This document shows, in pieces, positions 30,401 to 38,382 of a DNA stretch of 64,000 nt. Location: the NCBI RefSeq assembly GCF_007751715.1, contig NZ_CP036292.1, positions 5,773,339 to 5,837,338 on the forward strand. Direction: 5' to 3'. The position numbers were made by a program, and so were the translations under genes. Origin of the DNA: Rosistilla oblonga. Its GTDB lineage: Bacteria; Planctomycetota; Planctomycetia; Pirellulales; Pirellulaceae. The notes under the pieces are model-generated. The model made no database searches. It worked only from the letters and a program-made list of their open reading frames with translations, and had not been told where the DNA came from. The first letter of the stretch is position 1. Each line of letters begins with the position of its first letter.

Positions 30401-30619
30401 TCCCGATTTGATGAAGCGAACCAGTCGCAGATCGAGCCCACCTTCCAGCTCTTCGGTCGCGCCGTGGCAATCGAAACAATACTCGCGCAAGATCGGCCGA
30501 ATCTGCGTTTCAAAAAACGAAGGCTCTTCAGCCCGCGCCACGCCGGAACTCAGCAGCGTCAGCGTCAGGAAAGCGGCGGCAACACGATCACAGCGAAACG
30601 GAACCCAACATGCAATCAT
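27446..30619 (-). CDS. PSD1 / planctomycete cytochrome C domain protein (DUF1549-DUF1553)
   Basis: 1057 aa from the ATG at 30619 (MIACWVPFRC); the frame continues to 30742 without support. A signal peptide ends near ARAEE. A PSCyt1 haem domain has C48-F-D-C51-H (REYCFDCHGATEE) and the axial-ligand stretch DGDMPPGEA. DUF1549 follows (YGERWARHWLDAAGYADSDG), with a second haem-type motif CAQCHDHRYDPI. A charged coiled-coil insert comes next, then DUF1553 (NPLTPRAIVNRIWMHHFGRGIV; LMMLNGDFILEQAA), and a late segment resembling a carbohydrate-binding or PA14-like insert. It is a large periplasmic haem protein coupled to the DUF1501 gene. Its reaction is not known. Confidence 0.92.
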   Translation of the reverse strand: MIACWVPFRCDRVAAAFLTLTLLSSGVARAEEPSFFETQIRPILREYCFDCHGATEELEGGLDLRLVRFIKSGGDSGTALVPGDPEESLLLTRVRDGDMPPGEARVSDDKIAILEQWIASGAATLRPEPEQIGPGIPITEEERNYWAYQPIAPPQTPLPEARGTIRTPIDALLAAAMPEGLSFSPDADRFTTILRLFNDLIGLPPTAEQVDQWMQHSDPDWYEQLVEELLRSPHYGERWARHWLDAAGYADSDGYTVKDSSRDWAWRYRDYVIRSFSADKPFDRFITEQIAGDELAGPANGDWTAEQIELLSATGFLRMAADGTGSGDNSPEARNKTIADTMQIVCSTLLGSSVHCAQCHDHRYDPISHVDYFAIRSVFEPALDWKAWKAPRSRLVSLYTAADRAAAAAIEEEVKLVAKERAEKQAAFIQEVFEEELLKFEEPQRSQLREAYNTAKDKRTEEQKKLLAANPAVNITAGVLYQYRPDAAKELKEIDKRIGEMRAKKPVEEFIHALVEAPNHAPVTHLFHRGDFNQPKQEVLPAGLTVVAPEGAVAQFPSNDPELPTTGRRLAFARWLTDAKSNPLTPRAIVNRIWMHHFGRGIVSTPGDFGRLGGEPTHPELLDWLANDFVQHGWSLKHLHRQILKSTAWRQSSYREPTREAIDADNHYYWRKSLQRVDAEILRDSILSVSGNLDVDRFGPPVDIAEDETGQVRVDAKRPRRSIYVRARRSQPVGMLQTFDAPVMSINCDVRSVSTVAPQSLMMLNGDFILEQAALVAQRAVAAEQAKRSASNEDAAASEAVDSSWMPAIPKPIWTYGTGEVDEATGMLARFEALPNFTGTQYQGGPKVPAPGFGWVFLTKTGGHPGNPKNPAIRRWTAPADGQLSISGSLQHSSENGDGVRGRILSAGGLRGSWNAFHNSTATDVATFAVASGETIDLVTDCLTSETSDSFSWQVKLDFTPSDGKPHVYDSVADFGGPAKSEDIAPLPAQIAAAWQIVLSRSPTDSEMQTALQFANRQLTQLFADPQGTPQDKTPGRQVLINICQMLINSNEFLYIE

Positions 30620-30711
30620 GTCTTTTGTGCCGAAGGGGAATGGGGGGGATTTGGGGGAGGGCTGGCTCTTAAAAGAACCAGATCGATTGATTATGACCCT
30701 CGCTGAGGCAT

Positions 30712-30739
30712 ATATCAACGCCGTATCGAGCGTTGATAT
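30712..30739 (-). terminator. Hairpin downstream of the CocE-type hydrolase gene
   Basis: Perfect 10-bp arms ATATCAACGC and GCGTTGATAT with an 8-base loop, about 25 bp past the minus-strand stop at 30765. There is no clear T-run after it, so a pause or processing site is also possible. Confidence 0.45.
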
Positions 30740-30764
30740 CAAATCCCACGCCGCTGCGAAACGG

Positions 30765-32639
30765 TTATTCCGCTGGAATCACCGGCAAAATGATCCGGCT
30801 AGGACGCGTTGCGTCGTGGTGGATCGTTTGCGTCGCCACGACGGTTCGGCGATGACGGTTCAACGGCTCGCCGGTGTTGGGGTTCACGTCGAAGCGAGGG
30901 AAGTTCGAACTGGAGATGTCGACGCGAATCCGATGTCCCTTTTTGAAGACGTTCGACGTCGGATACATCTTGATCGTGAATTCGTACGTCTCGCCCGGTG
31001 TCATCAGGACTTCCTTCTTCAGCGACTCGCGGAACCTTGCTCGCACGATCCCGTCGGCGATGTTCATATCAAATCCGCCCGGCCAATCGGCCGAAGGAGG
31101 ATAGACATCGATCAGCTTGGCGGTGAAGTCGGTGTCGACGGCTGAGCTGGACGCGAACAAGCGAACTTCCAATTCGCCGGTGACTTCCAGATCTTCGGTC
31201 AGCGGTTCGGTTTGGAAGACCAGGACATCCTTGCGAGCCGACAGCGGAATCGGATTCTTGAAGTTCCAAATGTGGCTGCCTCCCTTTTGATCAAAAGCCC
31301 CTTGGAGCATGATGTCGTTGGCCGACGAGATGTTCCCGCCGATGTTGGGGACCGGATTCTTAGGATCGAAATCGTATTGGGTGACCGCTTCTTCGACCGC
31401 CGGCTTTTCCGTCGCGAGCCCGCCATCGGGTTGCAGATAAAAGTCGGTGTACTGTGTCCGTTCCAGGGGCCAATCCAATTCGCTTCGCCAGTAGCCGCCG
31501 TGCTGCAAGCGGCCCTTTTCATCCTTGCCGCCATCGCCGGTTCCCATCACGAAGATCCGCACGGGAGTCTTGAAGGGATCCGCTTTGCCGACGGAGTTGT
31601 CGATTCCTTTGAGCCAGTGGTCGTACCACTCGCGTCGCCACGCCCATTGATCCGCGATCGCGGCCTGCTTGCCAAACGAAACCTGTCCGTGAGCGTAACC
31701 GGCTTGTTGGCCGTGAATCCACGGTCCCATGATCATATAGACCGGGCCCTTGATCTCCGGTCGCAGCGCCTTAAATGTGGCGGTGTTGTTGCCGCCCCAA
31801 GAGTCGTACCAACCCGAGACCAGGTAGACGGGGATGTCTTTGTATTTGTGTGGCGCATCGACGATATTGTTTTGCTCCCAGAATTCGTCGTTCGGACCAT
31901 TCTCCATCGCTGAGATCAACCAGTCTTCGTATTCGGGAGCCAGTCGCAGCGGAGTCATCCCGCGGCGTGTCGGCAAATTCTGCAGATAGGTATGGCGTTG
32001 AGTGGCCATCTCTTTCAACACCTTTTTGGTGCCGGGATCTTGTCCGGCGCGGCTGCCATTGCTCGCGTTCAAGAAGATCCAGTTCCAGAAACGCAACTCG
32101 AACGCACCCGCGTTGCGAATACTCTGCCGCCCCATGTTCGCCATCGCATCGACAGGAATCACTGTCTTCAGTTCCGGCGCGCCAGCCATCGCCATGGCGT
32201 GTTGGGTGCCGCCGAAATAGGACGTTCCGATCATTCCGATCTGACCGTCGCTCCAAGGTTGTTTGCCGATCCAGGCGGCGCAGTCGACGCCGTCGGGGCC
32301 ATCATCGGTCAACATGTGCCAGACTCCTTCGGATGCGTAGCGTCCGCGAGTGTCTTGCGCGACGTAAACGTAACCGTGCTTTGCGTAATAAGCACCGCGC
32401 GACTTGGCTCCGTTTTTGTTGTACGGCAGACGCGACAGGATCACCGGCAACCGCTCCTCCGACGGTTTGCCATCGACCATCGGCCGATAGATGTCGGTCG
32501 CCAGACGAACGCCATCGCGCATCGGGACCATCACGTCCTTTTCCACGTGATAATCTTCGGCTGCGGCGACGAAACCGCTGGCGACCAGCAGCGCGATGAT
32601 GGGGATTTGAAACATGAAACGACGATTGCATGTGAGCAT
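30765..32639 (-). CDS. CocE/NonD-family serine hydrolase (X-Pro dipeptidyl-peptidase-like)
   Basis: 624 aa from the ATG at 32639, which has AGGAG about 8 bases upstream; the frame reaches 32759 without support. A signal peptide (FQIPIIALLVASGFVAAAE) is present. The alpha/beta-hydrolase core has nucleophile S140 in GMIGTSYFGG, acid YLVSGWYDSWGG and histidine in GPWIHGQQAG. The C-terminal beta-sandwich (PX-Pro_dp_C type: GELEVRLFASSSAVDTDF, HRIRVDISSSNFPRFDVN) is complete. Family members cleave esters such as cocaine and acylated compounds, amides, or X-Pro peptides. It is exported here. The genes around it suggest polymer or ester degradation at the surface. Confidence 0.92.
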   Translation of the reverse strand: MLTCNRRFMFQIPIIALLVASGFVAAAEDYHVEKDVMVPMRDGVRLATDIYRPMVDGKPSEERLPVILSRLPYNKNGAKSRGAYYAKHGYVYVAQDTRGRYASEGVWHMLTDDGPDGVDCAAWIGKQPWSDGQIGMIGTSYFGGTQHAMAMAGAPELKTVIPVDAMANMGRQSIRNAGAFELRFWNWIFLNASNGSRAGQDPGTKKVLKEMATQRHTYLQNLPTRRGMTPLRLAPEYEDWLISAMENGPNDEFWEQNNIVDAPHKYKDIPVYLVSGWYDSWGGNNTATFKALRPEIKGPVYMIMGPWIHGQQAGYAHGQVSFGKQAAIADQWAWRREWYDHWLKGIDNSVGKADPFKTPVRIFVMGTGDGGKDEKGRLQHGGYWRSELDWPLERTQYTDFYLQPDGGLATEKPAVEEAVTQYDFDPKNPVPNIGGNISSANDIMLQGAFDQKGGSHIWNFKNPIPLSARKDVLVFQTEPLTEDLEVTGELEVRLFASSSAVDTDFTAKLIDVYPPSADWPGGFDMNIADGIVRARFRESLKKEVLMTPGETYEFTIKMYPTSNVFKKGHRIRVDISSSNFPRFDVNPNTGEPLNRHRRTVVATQTIHHDATRPSRIILPVIPAE

Positions 32640-32791
32640 GAGGGATCTCCTGAGAAGTAGCTCTTGGTGAGTCTGTTCGAGGTGGGAGGGGCGGGCGGGG
32701 AAAGGCAAGGTTGTTGCAAGTTGGTCGCCTTTCGCTCCGCGAAAGTGCGAGACTTGCAAACGCTCTTTCGCGGAGCGAAACGCGACCTATT

Positions 32792-34039
32792 CTAACCGCT
32801 GAGTCGCGGGAGGGGAGCGTGGCCGTAATTTGCCGGCTGGTAAGCGATCTCCAATTCGGGAGTCATCCGTTTGGTTTGCCCTTCGGACAGCGAGGTAAGG
32901 GCACGATCTAAGATCCCGCTGGTCAGCAGCGTCCGCTCAACGGGATAGGTCGGCCGGCCGGTGTGAACCATCGTTTCGATCCCTTTGAGCAACCAGGCGA
33001 AGTGCGGGTAGCGCGGCTCCCTCCGCTCGTCGAACCGCGTCGCCAACGGCTCCGTTTTGCCAGCCACTTGCAACGCAACCGACGTCCCGCGGGCGTAGGT
33101 CGGCAGCATAAAGACGGCTCCCAACAAACCGTCGGTATATTGGAACAGGAACAGCGTGGCATCGTCGCTCTGCCGCACGTCGCCGTCGCGATGCTCGATC
33201 GTGGCCAACGCGGCATCAAAAAGATCCTGGCTGATCAAACCATCGTCCAACGTCTGCCAGACCGCATCGCCTTGCAGGCATTGCACCCAGCGAACGCCCT
33301 GCTCGGCGCCGGGTCGCTGTTCGACGTGACACTGGAAAAATTCCAACGCGTGGCTGCCGTAGATATCGAGACCGGAGTAGCCGATGCCCACTGCGGCTTC
33401 GATGGGGCTGCCCGGCGGAACGGAGATCTCGGGCGTGCGGTAGCCGACCGCCATCGAAGAACCCGCCATAAAAGGAATGTTCAGTTCCACAGCGCGGTCG
33501 TACATCCATTTTGCATCTTTCCAGACCGGCCCGAGATGCTTGTCGTTGAAGACCGGGACGACCCGATCGTATTTCACAAACGTATCGGTGATCTCTTTGA
33601 AAAAGCGACGGCGAGGATAAAGATGTTGCTGTTTGTCGTTCCACGGATAATCGCCGTGCTCCCCGATGCTGATCACGCCATCGACCGGGATCGTGTTGCC
33701 CCCGACAGTGACAGCTTCTTCGATCGTTTCAAAAATTGGAAAGCCATATTTTTGAGAGAGCCCGCGAGCCATGTCCCTATCGGTGAACTGGTCGACGTAC
33801 ATCGAGGCGAGCGTCAAACGCGGCCCCGGTCCGCCGTCCTGTTTCCAACCTTCTAGGATCTTGCCGATCAAAACGTCGGCGTGCAAACCGTGTTCGTACG
33901 CGGTGAGGACCGCCGCCACCGATTTCGTTTTTGCCGAAGATGTTTCGGCGGTGGCGACGTTCAACCACGGGCTACTGGCGGCTGCGATCGCCGTGCTGGC
34001 TAAGAAGGCTCGACGCGTGGGCTTTGATGGAGATGGCAT
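32792..34039 (-). CDS. TAT-exported hypothetical protein, Gfo/Idh/MocA-like
   Basis: 415 aa. It starts with a twin-arginine signal (PTRRAFLASTAIAAASSPWL). The mature part opens SVAAVLTAYEHGLHADVLIGKIL and later has IPVDGVISIGEHGDYPWNDK and PVFNDKHLGPVWKDAKWMYD, in the order of the dinucleotide-fold and lysine-bearing regions of Gfo/Idh/MocA oxidoreductases. The classical GxGxxG motif is missing, so cofactor binding is doubtful. Planctomycetes encode many exported relatives whose role is unknown. It is 30 bp downstream of the triheme PQQ-dehydrogenase gene on the same strand, so co-transcription is likely. Confidence 0.7.
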   Translation of the reverse strand: MPSPSKPTRRAFLASTAIAAASSPWLNVATAETSSAKTKSVAAVLTAYEHGLHADVLIGKILEGWKQDGGPGPRLTLASMYVDQFTDRDMARGLSQKYGFPIFETIEEAVTVGGNTIPVDGVISIGEHGDYPWNDKQQHLYPRRRFFKEITDTFVKYDRVVPVFNDKHLGPVWKDAKWMYDRAVELNIPFMAGSSMAVGYRTPEISVPPGSPIEAAVGIGYSGLDIYGSHALEFFQCHVEQRPGAEQGVRWVQCLQGDAVWQTLDDGLISQDLFDAALATIEHRDGDVRQSDDATLFLFQYTDGLLGAVFMLPTYARGTSVALQVAGKTEPLATRFDERREPRYPHFAWLLKGIETMVHTGRPTYPVERTLLTSGILDRALTSLSEGQTKRMTPELEIAYQPANYGHAPLPRLSG

Positions 34040-34069
34040 GATTCCACTCGTTGATTTCTGAGGCGGGAA

Positions 34070-37024
34070 TTACTTTAACGAAATCAGGTAGGACAACAGG
34101 TCGGCGACCTGTTGGGAGGTGAGGTCGCGGACCAACAGTTCGGGCATCAGCGACTTCCGCTGCGGAACCAGTTGTTCGATATCATCGGCAGCGACGACAA
34201 CAACGGTACCGGTCGCTTCGCGAAGCGTCATATGGTTGTCATCCTTGCCGATCAGCAGGCCACTTAAGACGCGGCCATCGATCGTTTCCAACAGGTAGGT
34301 CAGGTAGGGAGCATCGATTCGCTTGGAGGGTTCGAGGATGCTTTCGAGCAATTCGGCGGCGGAGAGCTTTTTGCCGATCGTTGTCAGGTCGGGCCCAACC
34401 GCCGTTCCGGCCTCTCCGATTCGGTGGCAGTTCTTGCACGATACGCCCGCGGTTTCGAAGAAGACCAATCGGCCGCGATCTGCATCGCCCGAGAGTGCAA
34501 GGATTTGATCGGTCGCAACGACATTGCCCAATCGCTCCACGCGTTGGTCCGCCGGCAGAAAGCGTTCGAAGAGATCGCGGATGCCGGCGTCGGGATGCTT
34601 GGCAGCACGAGCGATCGTCAGCGAAGCGACCGCCTCGGGGAGCGTCTTCTGCTGCAGCGACCTCATCAACAGCAGGCCGCCTTCGGTTGTCGACAACAGT
34701 TTTTCCAGCGACGCTTCCGCGTCGGTTTCCGTTTCCGCCGACTGTTCTAATTCAGCAAGTGCCGCCAGCGCATCGGATTGGCGCCGGAGCGCCGCCGCAT
34801 CGGAGGACGATTCGCTTGGCGGCAGCTGATCGATCCAATCTCCGATCAACTCCAGTCCCGCCACGTCGACTTCGCTGCTGCCGATATGTGGCATCCGACC
34901 GCTGCCGAGCTTCGCCATCCGGTACCAGAGGACCGAACGGAGCGGATCGCCGGGTGTGATCACATGCGCCGAGTGGATACCAAACGTCCCCTGCGACGGT
35001 CGGGCGTCGAGCATGTTGGTTTCGGAAAGGGGAACGTCGGAATGCATCTTCGACAACACCGCTCCGCCCGCATGCTGGCGATGGCAATGGGCGCAATTGG
35101 CTTGCAGATAGGCCCGAGCTCGCGGAGCGGTTTCCGCGGACGTATCGCTTGGATCGACCAAGCTTTCGCGATCTTGGGGATCGATCGGTTTGTCGAGCAA
35201 TCCGATCTCGGCCAGTCGATCCAGCTGCGAAACATGAGCGTCGCCGATATCGAGATCGCAGTTCAATTGCAGCGAATTAAAACCGAGCGGCGGACCGGAC
35301 CACGAGTTGTGGCATCGCTGGCATTCAGCTCGCCCCGCAAAACGCCAGGTCTGATTTCGCAGACCGCCGGGCGATGCGGGGTCGACGATTTCGAACGCGC
35401 GTTGATCGCCATCGCTCGGGACCAACGTGGCATCGGTTTGCTGTTGGTTCCAGGCGTAGGTATACGGCAGCCAATCGATGCCATCGTAGTGCAAGATCTG
35501 CGTTTCGACGTGTTGCCGCGTCGCGGGGTTTCCGTGCTCCATGTCGAGCGACAGCGTTTTGACCAGGACGGTTCCCGTCGGAAATGCCCACGTCTTCGGC
35601 TTGGGCTCGATCATCTCGCTGCCGGGAACCGCGACAAACCGCTGGGCGACCGCATGATCGGCCCACGGTTGGGCGCTGATAGAATAAGGGATCACGCCAG
35701 GCATCGGAGTTTGATCGACCACGGAATCGAAGAGCCCGGTTTCGCTGAGCTTTCGCGGAAAGCGGCTCGGTTGCTCGCTGGGGCGATTGGCGACCAGACG
35801 GTGGATCGTTCCGGCCGTGTGATCCAGCAGGTACATCGCGTTGTTATTGTCTTCGCCAAACGAGACGATCCGATGCGTGGTGTCGGCTAGTTCGCGGTGC
35901 TCGACAACTTGGCCCGCTTCGAAGCGGAAGCCCCAGATTTTTCCGGTGTCGTAGTCGCCGTAGATGTGCGTGCCGCGGAGCTCGGGCAACCGCGAGCCGT
36001 GGTAGGTCAGGCCGTCGGTGATCGAAGAGGATTCGGTGTGCGAATGTTCGATCGTCGGTGGCAGGATCGGTGTCGGACCGCGTTTCCGTTCGGGGTTCGA
36101 CGGGTGGGAACCTTCTAAAACCGACCAGCCGTAGTTGCCGCCGCGCTCGACACGATTAAGCATCTCCCAAAGTTCCCAGCCGACATCGCCAACCCACAGG
36201 TCGCCCGTTTCGGAATCAAAACTCATCCGCCACGGATTTCGCAAACCGTACGCCCAGACTTCGCCTCGCGCGCCGGCGAGGTCGACAAACGGGTTGTCGG
36301 GCGGGATCTGATAGTTCCGGTCTGCGGTCTGTTGGTCGACGTCGATCCGCAAAATGGAGGACAGCAAATTGCTGATGTCCTGCCCCGCGTGCTTCGGATC
36401 GGGCGGATTGGCTGGGCCCCCATCGCCGGTGGAAATGTAGAGGCAGCCGTCGGGGCCAAACTTCAGACAGCAGCCGTTGTGGCCGCCGGAGAGCCAGGTG
36501 AGCAGAGTCGTTTCGCTGGCCACGTCGATCGTCGGCGGGTCGGCGTCGGTCATCTTAAACCGAGCGACGTGAGTGCCATCGGGCTCACCGACCTTTTTGA
36601 TGTAACAGACGTAGCAGTAGCGATTGGTTTCAAAATCGGGATGGAAGGTCAGCGAATAGACGCGGCTAACTCCGGGGATCGCTTTGGCCAAATCGATCAC
36701 GAGATCAGCTGATTCCACATCCGACCGATTCGGAAACGAAAAGACTTTACCCCGTTCCTCGACCACAAAAATTCGGTCGCTGCCCGGGGCGGCGGTGAGC
36801 TCCAAACAGCGATTGAAGGTCAGCGACGGGAAGGCGCGCTCGGTCGTGTAGGGAAGAGGCGGTTCGGGGGAGCCCGAGATTTGCGAAGTCGTCCACGCCG
36901 CGCGAGGCTGGCTCTTTGCCAACGGTTGCTCGGCCGATGCATTCATCGGAAGCGTCGACAGCATCCCAACAACAAGCCCCCATCTGACGACAGTGGCCGC
37001 GGACTCGCGGGGCGTTCGATCCAT
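34070..37024 (-). CDS. PQQ sugar-dehydrogenase-like / triheme cytochrome fusion
   Basis: 984 aa from the ATG at 37024, with AAGGAA about 9 bases upstream; the frame runs on to 37159. A signal peptide ends near NASAEQ. The first ~400 residues are a soluble glucose/sorbosone dehydrogenase beta-propeller (DRIFVVEERGKVFSFPN, STGDGGPANPPDPK, YGLRNPWRMSFDSETGDLW). A middle region carries two haem sites, CQRCH and CAHCH, as in the SO2930/HNE_0200-type cytochromes. A C-terminal planctomycete haem domain has CKNCH (GRLVFFETAGVSCKNCHRIG). Electrons taken from a sugar at the propeller could pass along three haems within one chain. Periplasmic. The electron acceptor is unknown. Confidence 0.92.
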   Translation of the reverse strand: MDRTPRESAATVVRWGLVVGMLSTLPMNASAEQPLAKSQPRAAWTTSQISGSPEPPLPYTTERAFPSLTFNRCLELTAAPGSDRIFVVEERGKVFSFPNRSDVESADLVIDLAKAIPGVSRVYSLTFHPDFETNRYCYVCYIKKVGEPDGTHVARFKMTDADPPTIDVASETTLLTWLSGGHNGCCLKFGPDGCLYISTGDGGPANPPDPKHAGQDISNLLSSILRIDVDQQTADRNYQIPPDNPFVDLAGARGEVWAYGLRNPWRMSFDSETGDLWVGDVGWELWEMLNRVERGGNYGWSVLEGSHPSNPERKRGPTPILPPTIEHSHTESSSITDGLTYHGSRLPELRGTHIYGDYDTGKIWGFRFEAGQVVEHRELADTTHRIVSFGEDNNNAMYLLDHTAGTIHRLVANRPSEQPSRFPRKLSETGLFDSVVDQTPMPGVIPYSISAQPWADHAVAQRFVAVPGSEMIEPKPKTWAFPTGTVLVKTLSLDMEHGNPATRQHVETQILHYDGIDWLPYTYAWNQQQTDATLVPSDGDQRAFEIVDPASPGGLRNQTWRFAGRAECQRCHNSWSGPPLGFNSLQLNCDLDIGDAHVSQLDRLAEIGLLDKPIDPQDRESLVDPSDTSAETAPRARAYLQANCAHCHRQHAGGAVLSKMHSDVPLSETNMLDARPSQGTFGIHSAHVITPGDPLRSVLWYRMAKLGSGRMPHIGSSEVDVAGLELIGDWIDQLPPSESSSDAAALRRQSDALAALAELEQSAETETDAEASLEKLLSTTEGGLLLMRSLQQKTLPEAVASLTIARAAKHPDAGIRDLFERFLPADQRVERLGNVVATDQILALSGDADRGRLVFFETAGVSCKNCHRIGEAGTAVGPDLTTIGKKLSAAELLESILEPSKRIDAPYLTYLLETIDGRVLSGLLIGKDDNHMTLREATGTVVVVAADDIEQLVPQRKSLMPELLVRDLTSQQVADLLSYLISLK

Positions 37025-37404
37025 ACAAGCATTCCTTGGGGAATGAGGCGGCGGGATGTGGTGGCGCGGAGGGAGGAGAGCTGGCACCAAGATAGCGGCC
37101 CAAGCCGCGAGAGTCCAGAAAATCGTGCCACCGCGGTCTTGCAACCGTAGTCCCGCCACTCCGCTGGCGGGACGTGAGGCATTTGAACTGCAGATCCAAG
37201 ACTCTCGGTGCTAAATAGAGTTCTCCCCGAACCGCAACAGAACCCGCTAACAGCAGATTCTTCGAGTCGCATCTACCCGCTGGCCAGCCGATCACGATCC
37301 CCAACCATCCACCCGTTCCAAACATGCGATCGGAATCGCAAGAGACAAGTCGGCTGGGTTAATTCACAAGCTCGACTGAAGGCTCGTGGTCGAGTTGCAG
37401 AACT
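37025..37404. other. Intergenic region upstream of the dehydrogenase-cytochrome gene
   Basis: 380 bp between the DUF1207 stop and the triheme gene start. No gene, repeat or clear promoter seen. Confidence 0.5.
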
Positions 37405-38382
37405 CTAGTAATCGTGCCATATGCCAATTCCAAGCTGTTGCTCAAACCGGTCGTGGAGCGCGAATTGATTGCTCATTCCGTTCGCATACTGAGCGCCGAT
37501 CCGAAACAGTCGTCCATTTTTTTTACGCCATGCCCAACCGGCTTGCAATGTTAATGTCCCACCGAAATCGACCTCTTCCCTGAGGTAAGCGTTGGCGGCG
37601 ATGAAAGGTGCACCGAAACAGCTGGTTGGCATCACCGGAGCGTATTCAGCACCAAACTGGAGTTCCCATTTTTTGCTGATCGTCGACTTGAAGGCATAAC
37701 CCGCCTCGCCGTACAACCGAAATCGCTCAGCAAAGTACCGAGAATGTCCGAGGACGAGCGATTGACGTTGAAAAAAATCTTCATTACGGAGCGCGGGAAT
37801 TCTATCGATCAAACGGTCGGTGGGATGTGAACGCAAAAAGTAGACACCGAGCTTGGTTTGATGGTTGTTACGCCCAAACGAAACAGGAAACCCTACACGA
37901 ATATCACTGGTGAGGAGATCGAGGGAGGCAAGGTTGGTTTGACGCATTTGTGCGGACGCTTCAAGATCGAACTGCACACCGGTAGGAGAGTAAGGATCGT
38001 CCGAACCGACGCGTAAGAATCCCCATTGGCCTCCGATCGAAGAATCGTAGATCCAGCCAAAATCATCGTTCTTAAGCAGTTCGACACTCGTTCGCGATTC
38101 TTTCGGTCCAGCGAGGTAGGGATGATAGATCAATCCCTCGGGAAGAAAGTGCCATCCCCATTGAGGCAGGACAACGAGCGGCTCAGCCACCGGCGTCGCA
38201 AAAGGGTCAAATTCATCTGCCCGCGCAAGTGGTATTGAATCGAGCAAGCATCCCCACGCAAGCGTGAGAATCAATAGCTTCACCCCCGTTGTCGGCAAGA
38301 ATCCTAATGCATGCGTTTGCTCTAACCGTTGGGTTCGAATACTGCGCCGCAACTGCTGAATCCGTGTGTGCCAAGTCTTCAT
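37405..38382 (-). CDS. DUF1207 family outer-membrane protein
   Basis: 325 aa from the ATG at 38382. A long basic n-region is followed by a hydrophobic stretch (LLILTLAWGCLLDSIPLA) as signal peptide. The body is rich in alternating aromatic/polar strands typical of outer-membrane beta-barrels (GGQWGFLRVGSDD, FDLEASAQMRQTNLASLDLL, TKLGVYFLRSHPTDR, FRLYGEAGYAFKS, TLQAGWAWRKKNGRLFRIGAQ) and matches DUF1207. The ATG overlaps the stop of the upstream secretin-like gene as TGATG, so translation is coupled. The function is unknown. A barrel working with the upstream protein is the natural reading. Confidence 0.82.
   Translation of the reverse strand: MKTWHTRIQQLRRSIRTQRLEQTHALGFLPTTGVKLLILTLAWGCLLDSIPLARADEFDPFATPVAEPLVVLPQWGWHFLPEGLIYHPYLAGPKESRTSVELLKNDDFGWIYDSSIGGQWGFLRVGSDDPYSPTGVQFDLEASAQMRQTNLASLDLLTSDIRVGFPVSFGRNNHQTKLGVYFLRSHPTDRLIDRIPALRNEDFFQRQSLVLGHSRYFAERFRLYGEAGYAFKSTISKKWELQFGAEYAPVMPTSCFGAPFIAANAYLREEVDFGGTLTLQAGWAWRKKNGRLFRIGAQYANGMSNQFALHDRFEQQLGIGIWHDY

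Noticed and set aside
38325-38345. tRNA T-arm-like GGTTCGAAT
   Set aside because: It lies inside the DUF1207 coding region and no acceptor stem or anticodon arm fits around it.
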